Shown piece after piece: positions 48,924-57,469 of a stretch of DNA of 64,000 bases. A program made the translations under genes and the position numbers. This DNA is from Kofleriaceae bacterium (lineage in GTDB: Bacteria; Myxococcota_A; Polyangia; Haliangiales; Haliangiaceae), in NCBI GenBank assembly GCA_018057825.1, contig JAGPCY010000021.1:62001-126000 (forward strand), written 5' to 3'. The first letter of the stretch is position 1; each line of letters opens with the position of its first letter. A model generated the notes under the pieces. The model worked only from the letters and a program-made list of their open reading frames with translations, ran no database searches and had not been told where the DNA came from.

Positions 48924-50789
48924 ATGCGCCCGGTCCCGCCCACCGTCGGCAAGTACCAGGTGCTCGAGCTCCTGGCGGTCGGCGGCATGGCCGAGCTGTA
49001 CAAGGCCCGAGCCCACGGCGAGCACGGCTTCGCCAAGCTGGTGGTGCTGAAGAAGATCCTGCCGCACCTGGCGGCCGATCCGACCTTCGTCCAGATGTTC
49101 ATCGACGAGGCGCGCCTGACCGCGCAGCTCGATCACCCGAACATCGTCCACGTCTTCGAGCTCGGCACCGACGCCGACACGCCGTACATCGCGATGCAGT
49201 ACGTCGACGGCATCGACGTCCTGGCGCTCCTGCGCGAGTGCGCGCGGACCCAGATCCGGATCCCACCGCAGCTCGCGGCGCTGATCGCCCGCGAGGTCCT
49301 CGACGCCCTCGAGTACGCCCACACCGCGATCGGCTCCGACGGCCAGCCGCTGGGCGTGGTCCACCGCGACGTGTCGCCCGGCAACGTGCTGGTGTCGCGG
49401 CGCGGCGACGTCAAGCTGACCGACTTCGGCATCGCCCGGGCGATCGAGCGCCAGCACAAGACCGAGGCCGGCATGCTGAAGGGCAAGTACGGCTACATGT
49501 CGCCCGAGCAGGTCTCGGGCAGCGAGCTCGACGCGCGCAGCGACATCTTCGCGCTCGGCATCGTCCTGGCCGAGGTGGCGATGGCGCGCCGGCTGTTCAC
49601 CGCGCCCAGCGACCTCGACGTCCTGCTCATGGTGCGCGACGCCAACCTCGAGCGCCTCGACAAGCACGCCGGCGACGTGCCGACCGAGCTGCGCGTGATC
49701 GCCGAGAAGGCCCTGCAGCGACGGGCCGAGGACCGCTGGCAGTCGGCGGCCGAGATGCGCGACGCGTTGACCGGCTGGCTGCACAGGAACGGCCGCCCCG
49801 ACGCCCGCGACCTGGCGGCCTTCGTGGCCCGGGTGCAGAGCGCGCCGTCGGTCGACGACGACGCGGTGGTGCGGGCGCCTCACGGCGACCTCGGCACGCT
49901 GTCGGGCCCCGCGACCAAGATGAACCAGGCCAAGGCCATCCGCGAGCAGAAGGTCGCGCGCGCCGAGTTCATCGCCGGCGCCAGCGGCGGCGCGGTGGTC
50001 GAGATCGTCGAGGACGAGCCGTCCCACGACATCGTCGTCGCGACCGACAGCGGCCCGGTCGAGCGCGGGCCGCGACCGCCGCCGACCGAGGCCGGCGATC
50101 TGCGCCAGGTATCGCCGCTGCGGCTCCTGCACCGCCTGGTGCGGGCCCGGGCGATGGGCCTCCTGGTCCTCGAGGGCCGGGCCGGGATCTTGAAGGAGGC
50201 CTACTTCGGCGACGGCCATCCGCAGTTCGTCTCGTCGAACATCCAGAGCGAGCGCTTCGGCGAGTACCTGGTGGCCCAGGGCGCGCTGACCGCCCAGGCC
50301 CTGGCCCGCGCGGTCGCGGTCATGCCGCACTTCGGCGGCCGCCTGGCCGACACGTTGGTCGGCCTCGGCCTCTTGCGCGCGATCGACGCCTACCGCCTGT
50401 TGTCGCAGCAGGTCTCGGCCAAGCTGGTCGAGGTCTGCACGTGGCCCAAGGGGCGCTACCGCTGGTACGCCGATCGCGCCAACCCGTTCCAGGTCAAGCC
50501 GCTCCACCTCGACGGCTATCGCATCCTCGGTGCCGGCGCGACCGCGCTCGACGTCGCCCTGGTCGACGAGTGGGCCGCGACCCGGACCGAGGCCCGGCTG
50601 GCGCCCCTCGTGGCCGTCGGCGAGCTGCCCGACTTCGGGATCGGCGACGCGGTCGCGCGGGTCCATGGCCTGGCCCAAGCGACCACCGTCGGCGAGGTCC
50701 TGGCCCGCATCCGCTCGGCCGACGCCCGCAGCAACTTCCTGCGGCTCCTGTACCTCCTGGTCGAGACCGAGTACGTCGGCGTCGATTGA
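48924..50789 (+). CDS. Ser/Thr protein kinase with C-terminal PATAN/DUF4388 domain
   Basis: 621 aa from ATG 48924. Kinase domain about residues 8-290: AVGGMAELYKA, VVLKKILPHL, VVHRDVSPGNVLV, LTDFGIARA and GYMSPEQVSGSELDARSDIFALG. A linker follows, then residues about 395-500 form a DUF4388 (PATAN-like) domain: VSPLRLLHRLVRARAMGLLVLEGRAGILKEAYFGDGHPQFVSSN, plus a second helical half (GEYLVAQGALTAQALARAVAV). No transmembrane helix. PATAN modules in myxobacteria occur in gliding and signalling proteins, so a signalling output role is likely. Confidence 0.92.
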   Translation: MRPVPPTVGKYQVLELLAVGGMAELYKARAHGEHGFAKLVVLKKILPHLAADPTFVQMFIDEARLTAQLDHPNIVHVFELGTDADTPYIAMQYVDGIDVLALLRECARTQIRIPPQLAALIAREVLDALEYAHTAIGSDGQPLGVVHRDVSPGNVLVSRRGDVKLTDFGIARAIERQHKTEAGMLKGKYGYMSPEQVSGSELDARSDIFALGIVLAEVAMARRLFTAPSDLDVLLMVRDANLERLDKHAGDVPTELRVIAEKALQRRAEDRWQSAAEMRDALTGWLHRNGRPDARDLAAFVARVQSAPSVDDDAVVRAPHGDLGTLSGPATKMNQAKAIREQKVARAEFIAGASGGAVVEIVEDEPSHDIVVATDSGPVERGPRPPPTEAGDLRQVSPLRLLHRLVRARAMGLLVLEGRAGILKEAYFGDGHPQFVSSNIQSERFGEYLVAQGALTAQALARAVAVMPHFGGRLADTLVGLGLLRAIDAYRLLSQQVSAKLVEVCTWPKGRYRWYADRANPFQVKPLHLDGYRILGAGATALDVALVDEWAATRTEARLAPLVAVGELPDFGIGDAVARVHGLAQATTVGEVLARIRSADARSNFLRLLYLLVETEYVGVD

Positions 50790-50821
50790 GCGCCGGTCCG
50801 AGCCGGCCGGCGCCGGTCGAC

Positions 50822-51772
50822 TCAGCCCAGGCCGATCTCGGCCAGGCGCTGGGTCAGGTAGGTGCCGGCGTCGAGGGACGGGAACTTCGCGACCCCGCCC
50901 GTGCGCGCGATCGCCGCCGGCAGCGGGGTCAGGTCGACCTGCTTGCGCGGGTGGATGAAGCACGGCATCGAGTAGCGATCGGTCGAGGCGTCGCGCGGAT
51001 TGACGACGCGGTGGGTGGTCGACTTGTACAGGCCGTTGGTGACGTTCTGCAGCATGTCGCCGGAGTCGACGACGAGGTGATCGAACGAGACGTGGACCGG
51101 CATCCACGAGCCGTCGCGCCGCAGGAGCTCGAGGCCCTCGGCGGTGGCGCCCGACAGGAGCGTGATGAGGTTGATGTCCTCGTGGGCGGCCGACCGGACC
51201 GCGCCCGGTGGGGCGCCGACCGTCGGCGGGTAGTAGATCACGCGGACGATCGTGTCGCTGTCGTCAGCCATCGACGCGAAGGTGTCGGCCGGCAGGTCGA
51301 GGTAGCCGGCGGCGGCCTCGAGGCAGATCCGGCCAAGGCGATCGAGGGCGCGGTACAGCTCAGACATCACCGGGCGGAAGTCGGCGACGTCGTCGTCGGG
51401 CCACAGGTTGGGGCCGAACGGACGATGGACCTCGTGATCGTCGGGCACGTCGACCCGGCCGACCTGCCAGAACTCCTTGAGGTCGGCGGCCCGCGCGTCC
51501 TTGGCGTGCTCGGTGCCGAAGCCGGTGTAGCCGCGCTGGCCCTTGGCGCCGGCCCGGTGGTAGCGGGCCTTGCGCTCAGGTGGCAGGTGGAAGAAGTCCT
51601 TGGCGGCGGCGTAGGCCCGCTGGGTCATGGCCGCCGGCACGCCGTGGTTGGCCAGGGCGAAGAACCCGATGTCGGCGAGGGACTCGCCGACGGTGCGCAC
51701 GAAGCGGGCCCGGGCCTCGGGCCCCCCCTCCCAGTCGGCCACATCGACTACGGGGATCGACACGTCGGTCAT
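50822..51772 (-). CDS. 2-oxoglutarate/Fe(II)-dependent oxygenase (isopenicillin-N-synthase-like)
   Basis: 316 aa from ATG 51772 (a GTG at 51790 is less likely). The N-terminal DIOX_N domain shows IPVVDVADWEGG and ADIGFFALANHGVP. The iron-binding triad is AAHEDINLITLL (H-x-D) and YKSTTHRVV (His), followed by RYSMPCFIHP where Arg binds 2-oxoglutarate. These enzymes hydroxylate or desaturate small molecules; yeast and bacterial relatives with this profile act on amino-acid-like or heterocyclic substrates. No biosynthetic cluster surrounds it, so the substrate is open. Confidence 0.88.
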   Translation of the reverse strand: MTDVSIPVVDVADWEGGPEARARFVRTVGESLADIGFFALANHGVPAAMTQRAYAAAKDFFHLPPERKARYHRAGAKGQRGYTGFGTEHAKDARAADLKEFWQVGRVDVPDDHEVHRPFGPNLWPDDDVADFRPVMSELYRALDRLGRICLEAAAGYLDLPADTFASMADDSDTIVRVIYYPPTVGAPPGAVRSAAHEDINLITLLSGATAEGLELLRRDGSWMPVHVSFDHLVVDSGDMLQNVTNGLYKSTTHRVVNPRDASTDRYSMPCFIHPRKQVDLTPLPAAIARTGGVAKFPSLDAGTYLTQRLAEIGLG

Positions 51773-51835
51773 GAGCGACGGAGATATCACGCGCGGCCGG
51801 CGGTCGTCACGACCGGGCGTGCGGTCGACGGTCGC

Positions 51836-52342
51836 TCACCGCTTGATGAAGGTCCCGGCCTGCTTGTCCTTGACCACGCCGGGGAAGGCCAGCACCTGGT
51901 TGTGCATCGACACGTAGACCCCGGGCGGCAGGAGCTGGACCGCGAGCAGGGCCTCAGTCAGGTTCTGGACCGCGTCGGTCGAGCGCAGCTCGTAGGGCCG
52001 CATCGCGCCGGTGAAGACCACCGGCGTGCGCGGCGTGCCGAACAGCTCGACCAGCTTCTCGCCCGAGTTGGCCAGCCGGTCGGTGCCGTGGACGACGATC
52101 ACGCCGTCGGTGGCGCGGGCCATGCTCTCGGCGGTCTCGGCGATGAGCGCGTGATCCTCCGGCGTCATGTCGAGGCTGTCCTTGTTCATGAGCTGGACCC
52201 GCATGACCGTCACGCCGCGCAGCTCGAGAGAGGCCAGCATGACATCGAGGACCGAGACCTTGTTGGCCAGCACCCCCGACAGCTCGTCGTAGGTCTTCTC
52301 GATCGTGCCGCCGGTCGAGATGAGCGCGATGCGTCTGCGCAT
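51836..52342 (-). CDS. Short asparaginase-domain protein
   Basis: 168 aa from ATG 52342, half the length of a type I/II L-asparaginase. It keeps the N-terminal catalytic motifs STGGTIEKTY (Thr nucleophile) and VVHGTDRLANS (second Thr and the Lys/Asp zone is altered: D-R-L in place of the usual D-T-M). FTGAMRPYELRSTDAVQNL matches the asparaginase fold too. The second domain is absent and no remnant of it follows, so this is a short stand-alone form rather than a broken gene. Activity uncertain. Confidence 0.8.
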   Translation of the reverse strand: MRRRIALISTGGTIEKTYDELSGVLANKVSVLDVMLASLELRGVTVMRVQLMNKDSLDMTPEDHALIAETAESMARATDGVIVVHGTDRLANSGEKLVELFGTPRTPVVFTGAMRPYELRSTDAVQNLTEALLAVQLLPPGVYVSMHNQVLAFPGVVKDKQAGTFIKR

Positions 52343-52406
52343 GGGCAAGACATCGCACACCGCCGGCCGGTTTGGCGACGGGCCCGTGGGCCCGATTCGC
52401 CGCACC

Positions 52407-52513
<107 letters not shown>

Positions 52514-52516
52514 CGT

Positions 52517-52714
52517 CTAGTAGTGCGGCGGCGGCTCGTTGCCAGGACCGATCGGCGCGCCCGGGACGGCGGCGCGGCGCAGCTCGTCGAGCTGCTGCTC
52601 GAGCAGGTCGATCCGGCGATGCAGGGCCCGGACGACCTCGTCGAGGGCGGTCAGCGCCCGATCCTGGTAGGCCAGCCGGATCTCCAGGTCAGTGAGGCGG
52701 TCGTCGTGCTCCAT
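52517..52714 (-). CDS. slyX: SlyX family protein
   Basis: 65 aa from ATG 52714. A single amphipathic coiled-coil helix (LTDLEIRLAYQDRALTALDEVV, LHRRIDLLEQQLDELRR) followed by a proline-rich end finishing in PPPHY, the family hallmark. SlyX is a short cytoplasmic coiled-coil protein linked by name to SlyD but without a defined function. The frame upstream of 52714 has no coding character. Confidence 0.88.
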   Translation of the reverse strand: MEHDDRLTDLEIRLAYQDRALTALDEVVRALHRRIDLLEQQLDELRRAAVPGAPIGPGNEPPPHY

Positions 52715-52818
52715 CGGCGGGGAGCTTAGGGCAAGTACCTCGACCCAGCGAACCGGATGGGTCGAGGACGTCGATCCATCGCCGATCGCGGCGTACCAGG
52801 GCACCGAACTTCGGTGCC

Positions 52819-54939
52819 CTAGAGGAAGTGCTGGACCAGGAAGAAGCCACCGACCGCGGCGACCAGGCCGATCACGATGATCGCGACGGTGCCGCCGGCG
52901 CCGGCGCGGCGCGGCGCGGCCCCGGGGACCGGTGATGGGGCCACCGCGGGCTCGGGGGTGCCCCGAGCGAGGTCGGCCGAGTAGGCGGCAGCGGCGTTCA
53001 TGTACTCGGGCGTGCGCAGCGGATGATCGCCGCGCGGGCTCATGGCCCAGGCCGGCGTGCCGGCCGGCGGATCGCTCAGGGCCACGGTGGTCGCCGAGGG
53101 CGTCGAGCCAGCCTGGGCCGCGAGCCCCTGGGCCGGATACGGCTGCGAGGTCGGGGCCGGCTGGGCGGCCAGGCCGTGCGGGGTCACCTGGACCGGATAG
53201 GGCTGCGAGGTCGACGGCTGGGCGGGATAGCCCTGGGAGGGATAGCCCTGGGCGGGATAACCCTGCGGGGTGAAGCCGGGCTGGGCCGGATACCCCTGAG
53301 GCGTGTACATCGGCTGCGCCGGGTAGCCCTGGGGAGTCGCGGCAGTCGGCGGAACCGTCGAAGGAGGGACAGTCGATGGAGACAGCGGCGGCGGCGGTGC
53401 GGTGGCCGACGGGCGGCCGACCACCACCGGGGCGACCGCGCCGATCATCGTCGCGTGGGGCTGCGCCGCGCGCGGCTGCGGATACGGGCCGCTGGCCTGG
53501 GCCGGCATCGGCGCGACCACCGGCCCCGACGGCGCGGCCGTCACCGGCCCGGACGGCGCGGCCATCACCGGCCCCGACGGCGCGGCCATCACCGGCCCCG
53601 ACGGCACCGCGGCGATCGGGCTGGGCACCGGCGTGAGCGCACCGCTCGACGGTGGCGGGTTGGTCGGGGTGCGGACCGGCGCCACCGACGGATGGGTCTG
53701 GCGGACCGGCACACCCGAGCCGAACATCACCGTCGACTTGCGCTCGCCGCTCGCCGGCGCCGGTTGCGACGCCACCACGGCGCCATCGTCGACGAGCAGG
53801 GTCTGCGCGGGCCCGCCGGCGGCGATCGGCGGGCTCTGCACCGGCGGCATCGACGGCAAGCTGGCCGGCGGCGTGGCGCGCACGGTCGGCGGCCGGCTAT
53901 CCGAGGCCGGCCGCGGCGCGGCCTGCTCGCCCGTGGCGCGCTTGAGGGCCTCCGGGGCGCCCGCCGAGATCGGCGCCGGCGCCGGCTGGAGCTGGCCCTT
54001 CTTCTGCTGGAACGCCCAGTGGAGCCACGCGGCGACATCAGGCCCGGTGGCGCGCATCGACGGCACCCGCGCGACCAGCTCGAGGCCGGCGCGCATCTGC
54101 GCCGCCGACTGGAAGCGGCGCGCCGGGCTCTTGGCCAGCGCCATCTGCACCCAGGCGTCGAGCTCCCGCGGCACCATCGGGTTGTGGGTCGACGGCGGCG
54201 GCGGATCCCAGGTGGTGACTCGCTGCAGGATCTCCATGTCGTCGCCGCCGGCGAACAGCGGCTTGGCGGTCAGGAGCTCCCACGCCACCACGCCGACCGC
54301 GAACAGATCGCAGCGCGCGTCGACCACGCCCTGCAACATCTCCGGCGCCATGTACGCGAACTTGCCCTTCAGCATCCCGCTCTGGGTGTGCAGCGTCGCG
54401 GTCGAGCCCTTGGCCACGCCGAAGTCGACGACCTTGGCGCAGCCGTCCTCGCCGATGAGCACGTTGGCCGGGGAGATGTCGCGGTGGACGAGGCCCAGGG
54501 CCCGGCCCTGATCGTCGCGGAAGTTGTGCGCGTAGTCGAGGGCGTCGCAGATCTGGAACAGGATGTGGATCGCGATCGGCACCGGGATCGGCCCGACCGT
54601 GTTGTGCGCCTGCCGGAGCAGCTCGCGCAGGTCCCGCCCGACGATCAGCTCCATCGCGATGTAGTAGACGCCGTCGACCTTTCCGAGATCGTAGGTCTGC
54701 GCGATGTTGGTGTGGCGCAGCATCGCCGCCAGCCGGGCCTCGCGCACGAAGGACTTCACGAACTCGGGATCGCTCGTAAGCCAGGGCAACATCCGCTTGA
54801 GCGCTACTGGACGCTCGAAGCCCTCGATGCCGGTCTGCTTGGCGCGGTGGACGGTGGCCATGCCACCGCGGCCCAGGCACTCGAAGAGTACGTAGGAACC
54901 GAAAGTCTCGGACGGGTCGTCCCGACGCGGTTCACGCAT
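52819..54939 (-). CDS. Membrane-anchored Ser/Thr protein kinase with Pro-rich tail
   Basis: 706 aa from ATG 54939 (a GTG at 54990 is less likely). Kinase domain about residues 12-285: GRGGMATVHRA, VALKRMLPWL, VHRDISPANVLIGEDG, VVDFGVAKG and YMAPEMLQGVVDARCDLFAVG. Residues about 340-670 are Pro/Ala/Ser-rich, with tandem SGPVMAAP repeats and GYPAQ-type repeats. A single C-terminal transmembrane helix (VAIIVIGLVAAVGGFFLVQHFL) ends the chain, so the whole protein faces the cytoplasm, tail-anchored, with no outside sensor. Confidence 0.92.
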   Translation of the reverse strand: MREPRRDDPSETFGSYVLFECLGRGGMATVHRAKQTGIEGFERPVALKRMLPWLTSDPEFVKSFVREARLAAMLRHTNIAQTYDLGKVDGVYYIAMELIVGRDLRELLRQAHNTVGPIPVPIAIHILFQICDALDYAHNFRDDQGRALGLVHRDISPANVLIGEDGCAKVVDFGVAKGSTATLHTQSGMLKGKFAYMAPEMLQGVVDARCDLFAVGVVAWELLTAKPLFAGGDDMEILQRVTTWDPPPPSTHNPMVPRELDAWVQMALAKSPARRFQSAAQMRAGLELVARVPSMRATGPDVAAWLHWAFQQKKGQLQPAPAPISAGAPEALKRATGEQAAPRPASDSRPPTVRATPPASLPSMPPVQSPPIAAGGPAQTLLVDDGAVVASQPAPASGERKSTVMFGSGVPVRQTHPSVAPVRTPTNPPPSSGALTPVPSPIAAVPSGPVMAAPSGPVMAAPSGPVTAAPSGPVVAPMPAQASGPYPQPRAAQPHATMIGAVAPVVVGRPSATAPPPPLSPSTVPPSTVPPTAATPQGYPAQPMYTPQGYPAQPGFTPQGYPAQGYPSQGYPAQPSTSQPYPVQVTPHGLAAQPAPTSQPYPAQGLAAQAGSTPSATTVALSDPPAGTPAWAMSPRGDHPLRTPEYMNAAAAYSADLARGTPEPAVAPSPVPGAAPRRAGAGGTVAIIVIGLVAAVGGFFLVQHFL
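53217..53335. repeat. Coding repeat: GYPAQ-like units in the kinase tail
   Basis: Short tandem units (12-30 bp) encoding GYPAQ, GYPSQ and TPQGYPAQP in the Pro-rich linker of the kinase; variable-number repeat candidate. Confidence 0.75.
53518..53606. repeat. Coding repeat: 24-bp SGPVMAAP units
   Basis: Nearly four tandem 24-bp units encoding SGPVMAAP / SGPVTAAP in the same kinase linker, with few silent changes, so recently expanded. Confidence 0.8.
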
Positions 54940-55048
54940 GGCCAGCCGGTAGTGTCGCACCGCTTGCGCCCGTGGGGTAGCTTTGTGCACGGATCACACC
55001 GGCCGGGCTGGTCCGACCTCGCCCCTTGCCTCCCCCGCCCGGGCGATG

Positions 55049-55054
55049 GATAGT
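55049..55054 (+). promoter_or_regulatory. -10 hexamer GATAGT before ATG 55062
   Basis: GATAGT ends 7 nt before ATG 55062; supports that start over the in-frame ATG at 55026 upstream. Confidence 0.45.
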
Positions 55055-55061
55055 CGGGGGC

Positions 55062-55691
55062 ATGTGGCGAGCGCTCGTCGTCGTGACCGCCCTGGCCGCG
55101 TGCCAGGAGAACGTCACGACGGTGTTCCCCGACGGGCTCGAGCCCCTCGAGGACAACGAAGCGCCGGTGCCCCAGGCCGGGTCCGGGGTCGAGGAGCTCC
55201 TGACCGTCCGCGACGACGGCGGCGATGTGAAGATCGTCCACGGCCGGGGCCTGATCCTGGCCCCCCCCGCCGTGGTGTGGGCCGCCAGCAAGGACCCCGA
55301 GCGCCTGGCCGCGGTGTGTGAGACCGATCGCCACGAGGCCACCATCGGCGTCGAGCCGCAGTACGAGTTCGGCTGGAAGATCCACTACGAGGTCGACGAG
55401 ATCATCACCGTGGCCTGGGACGAGCTGTGGCGCTTCGGCACGATCACCGGCACCCCCGAGGCGCCGGAGCTGGCGATGATCCGGTACCAGAAGGTCTTCG
55501 GCTCGGACTTCATCACGCTCCTCGAGGGCTCGATCGTGATCAAGGCGGCCGACGGCGGCCACACGCTGGTCGAGTTCATCGAGCACCTGTCGGCCTTCCG
55601 CGGCTCGTTCGATCAGATCGAGGGCTCGATGAGGTACCGGTACCGGACGCTGGTCGAGGTCGCGCACGGGCGAGTAGCGCCCGGTTGCTGA
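55062..55691 (+). CDS. Lipoprotein with SRPBCC/START-like fold
   Basis: 209 aa. Lipobox LAAC after MWRALVVVTA. The mature domain resembles a polyketide-cyclase/START fold: ILAPPAVVWAASKDPERLAAV (first helix of the cup), FGWKIHYEVDEIITVAWDELWRFG, FITLLEGSIVIKAADGGHTLVEFIEHL and the long C-terminal helix FDQIEGSMRYRYRTLVEVAHG. Such domains bind lipids or hydrophobic ligands. Divergent from the kinase gene by 122 bp. Envelope lipid-binding is an inference. Confidence 0.78.
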   Translation: MWRALVVVTALAACQENVTTVFPDGLEPLEDNEAPVPQAGSGVEELLTVRDDGGDVKIVHGRGLILAPPAVVWAASKDPERLAAVCETDRHEATIGVEPQYEFGWKIHYEVDEIITVAWDELWRFGTITGTPEAPELAMIRYQKVFGSDFITLLEGSIVIKAADGGHTLVEFIEHLSAFRGSFDQIEGSMRYRYRTLVEVAHGRVAPGC

Positions 55692-55714
55692 GAGGGTCTT
55701 TCGAAAAGACCCTC
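55692..55714 (+). terminator. Hairpin terminator after the START-like lipoprotein
   Basis: A 9-bp perfect stem GAGGGTCTT / AAGACCCTC with loop TCGAA starting at the last base of the stop codon. Its right arm is the beginning of the 55-bp repeat copy at 55708. Confidence 0.65.
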
Positions 55715-55762
55715 CCCCGGCATTCGCCGGGGCCCCCTCCCAAAACGATCCGACCTGGCGCG
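55708..55762. repeat. 55-bp direct repeat with hairpin, copy A
   Basis: 55 bp, identical to 55865-55919 except for one base (CGATCC versus CAATCC). It contains the hairpin CCCCGGC-ATTC-GCCGGGG. REP-like intergenic unit. Confidence 0.85.
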
Positions 55763-55810
55763 AACACCGCTGCCTGGTGCGGGTGCGCGTGCTGTGACAG
55801 CGGATGCGTG

Positions 55811-55856
55811 GTTCAGCGGAAGATTCCGTGAGCGTTCAGCGCAGACTGCGTGAGAC
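55811..55856. repeat. Tandem pair of 23-nt hairpin units
   Basis: Two adjacent 23-nt units, both starting GTTCAGCG and ending CGTGAG. Each has its own small stem (CGGAA-GA-TTCCG and CGCAG-A-CTGCG) whose arms differ between units but stay complementary. The gap 55692-56182 (491 bp) holds only these repeats and array 6. Confidence 0.65.
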
Positions 55857-55864
55857 CTCGATCA

Positions 55865-55919
55865 GACCCTCCCCCGGCATTCGCCGGGGCCCCCTCCCAA
55901 AACAATCCGACCTGGCGCG
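55865..55919. repeat. 55-bp direct repeat with hairpin, copy B
   Basis: Second copy of the unit at 55708-55762, same orientation, 157 bp away. Confidence 0.85.
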
Positions 55920-55994
55920 GGAGTTCGGGTGCTCGAAATGGGGCGGGGTGCTGGACGCGCGGGGCCCCTTAGTGATGGCTCCGATTTGGCGGGG

Positions 55995-56185
55995 CTCCTC
56001 GGACTCGGACTCGGACTCGGACTCGGACTCGGACTCGGACTCGGACTCGGTCTCGGTCTCGGGTTCGGCCTCGGACTCGGACTCGGCCTCGGACTCGGAC
56101 TCGGACTCGGACTCGACTCGATCTCGGCCTCGGTCTCGGCCTCGGTCTCGGTCTCGGTCTCGGCCTCGGCCTCGGCCTCGGTCTA
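55995..56185. repeat. Intergenic GAGnCC/G hexamer array 6
   Basis: About 190 bp. It starts with a run of nine or more CTCGGA units, then mixes CTCGGT and CTCGGC. It runs into the TAG stop (56183-56185) of the next minus-strand gene, so here array and coding end touch. Confidence 0.95.
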
Positions 56186-57469
56186 GCGGGGCGTGGCGCG
56201 GAGGCGATCGAGGAGGTGGGGGAGTCGATCTTGTCCCCACGTGACGTAGTCGCCGAGGCGGAAGCTGGGGACGCCCCACAGGCCGACGGCGTTCAGGTCG
56301 GCGGCGGCGTCGGTGGCCTCGGTCTGCCATTGCTCGTCGGTCAGGGCGGCGCGGGCCTCGGACCAGTCGAGGTCGGCGCGCTCGACGACGGCGCGCAGAT
56401 CGACGTAGTCGGACAGGTCACGGGCCTCGGCCCAGATGCCGCGCATCGCCGAGGCGGCGAAGGCGAGGCCACGGCCGTGGCTGGCGGCGACCCGGGTGAT
56501 GGCGATCGCGTTGCGCGCGGCGGCGCCGAGGGGATCGGCGATCCGTCCGAAGGGGATGCCGAGACGGACGGCTTCGCGGTGGGCGTCGCGCGCCAGGTAC
56601 ATCCGCTTGACCGACGGCATCTGCGCGCCGCGCTCGACCAGCGGCAAGACCGGGCGCAGGCGCAACGCCAGGCCGAACTCGTCGACGATCGGGGCGAGCT
56701 GCGCGATCGCCAGGTACGAATACGGCGACCGGTACGAGAACCACACCTCGAGGACCCGAGGCCCGGGTCCGAAGGTGAGCGGCGCGGCCGGCGCCGCGCG
56801 GCGCGCCACGACCGGCGGCGCGGTGGTCCCGGTGTCGGCGGCCAGCCGGGCCTCGAGGTACGACACGCGCTCGACGCCGAGGTACCAGTCGCCGCCGTAG
56901 TGGAACGACCCGCCGGTGAAGAACCCGGCGGCGCGCATGCGATCGTAGTGGGTCGCCAGGTACGGCGCGACCGACATCGAGTCCTCGTGACCGTGCTGGC
57001 CCATGAGCGCGGTGAGCTGCTTGGCGTCGTTGGTCCACAGCGCCTTGGCGACCGCCAACGCGACCGCGAGCTGATCGGCGGCCGGGCGGTCCTTGATGAG
57101 GACCTGGTAGCCGCGCTTGAGCCCCCCGGGCTCGAGGGGCTTCTTGCCCGGGAACTCGAGCTCGTAGCGACCGGCGAGCTCGAGGGCGTCGCGGATGGCG
57201 TGGGCCGGGCGCAGGGTCGGCGAGGGATCGACGTCGGCGGCCGGCGGCGACACCAGCGTGAAGCGCAGCTCGATCGGATAGGCCGCCGCCAGACGCTGGG
57301 CGGCCTGGGCCGCGAGGTACGACGCCGGATCGGCGAGGTCGAAGTAGAAGTCGACCGCGCGCGCGCCGCCGGTGGCGCGGCGCTTGAGGTCGGCGAGGGA
57401 ATGGCGGACGGCGTCGGCGCCGAGGTAGGCGTTGATGGCGGCGCCACGCAGGCGGGAACGCAGGGTCAT
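56183..57469 (-). CDS. Tandem DsbA/2-hydroxychromene-2-carboxylate isomerase-like protein
   Basis: 428 aa from ATG 57469. Two thioredoxin-like DsbA/HCCA domains in tandem: the first begins VDFYFDLADPASYLAAQAAQRL (about residue 38), the second VLEVWFSYRSPYSYLAIAQLAPIV (about residue 230), each followed by a helical insert and a cis-Pro strand (VGLWGVPSFRLGDYVTWGQDRL in the second). Both start with the FxxDP/SPYSY signature of glutathione-type isomerases instead of CxxC. Possibly a glutathione-dependent isomerase or transferase. Its ATG overlaps the acylase stop by 4 bp. Confidence 0.85.
   Translation of the reverse strand: MTLRSRLRGAAINAYLGADAVRHSLADLKRRATGGARAVDFYFDLADPASYLAAQAAQRLAAAYPIELRFTLVSPPAADVDPSPTLRPAHAIRDALELAGRYELEFPGKKPLEPGGLKRGYQVLIKDRPAADQLAVALAVAKALWTNDAKQLTALMGQHGHEDSMSVAPYLATHYDRMRAAGFFTGGSFHYGGDWYLGVERVSYLEARLAADTGTTAPPVVARRAAPAAPLTFGPGPRVLEVWFSYRSPYSYLAIAQLAPIVDEFGLALRLRPVLPLVERGAQMPSVKRMYLARDAHREAVRLGIPFGRIADPLGAAARNAIAITRVAASHGRGLAFAASAMRGIWAEARDLSDYVDLRAVVERADLDWSEARAALTDEQWQTEATDAAADLNAVGLWGVPSFRLGDYVTWGQDRLPHLLDRLRATPR

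Noticed and set aside
51836-52342. Asparaginase as a frameshifted pseudogene
   Set aside because: No remnant of the second domain in any frame after the stop; the next gene begins normally.
55811-55856. Possible tRNA in the repeat-rich gap
   Set aside because: The GTTCAGCG boxes resemble a T-arm start, but no acceptor stem, anticodon arm or CCA can be folded.
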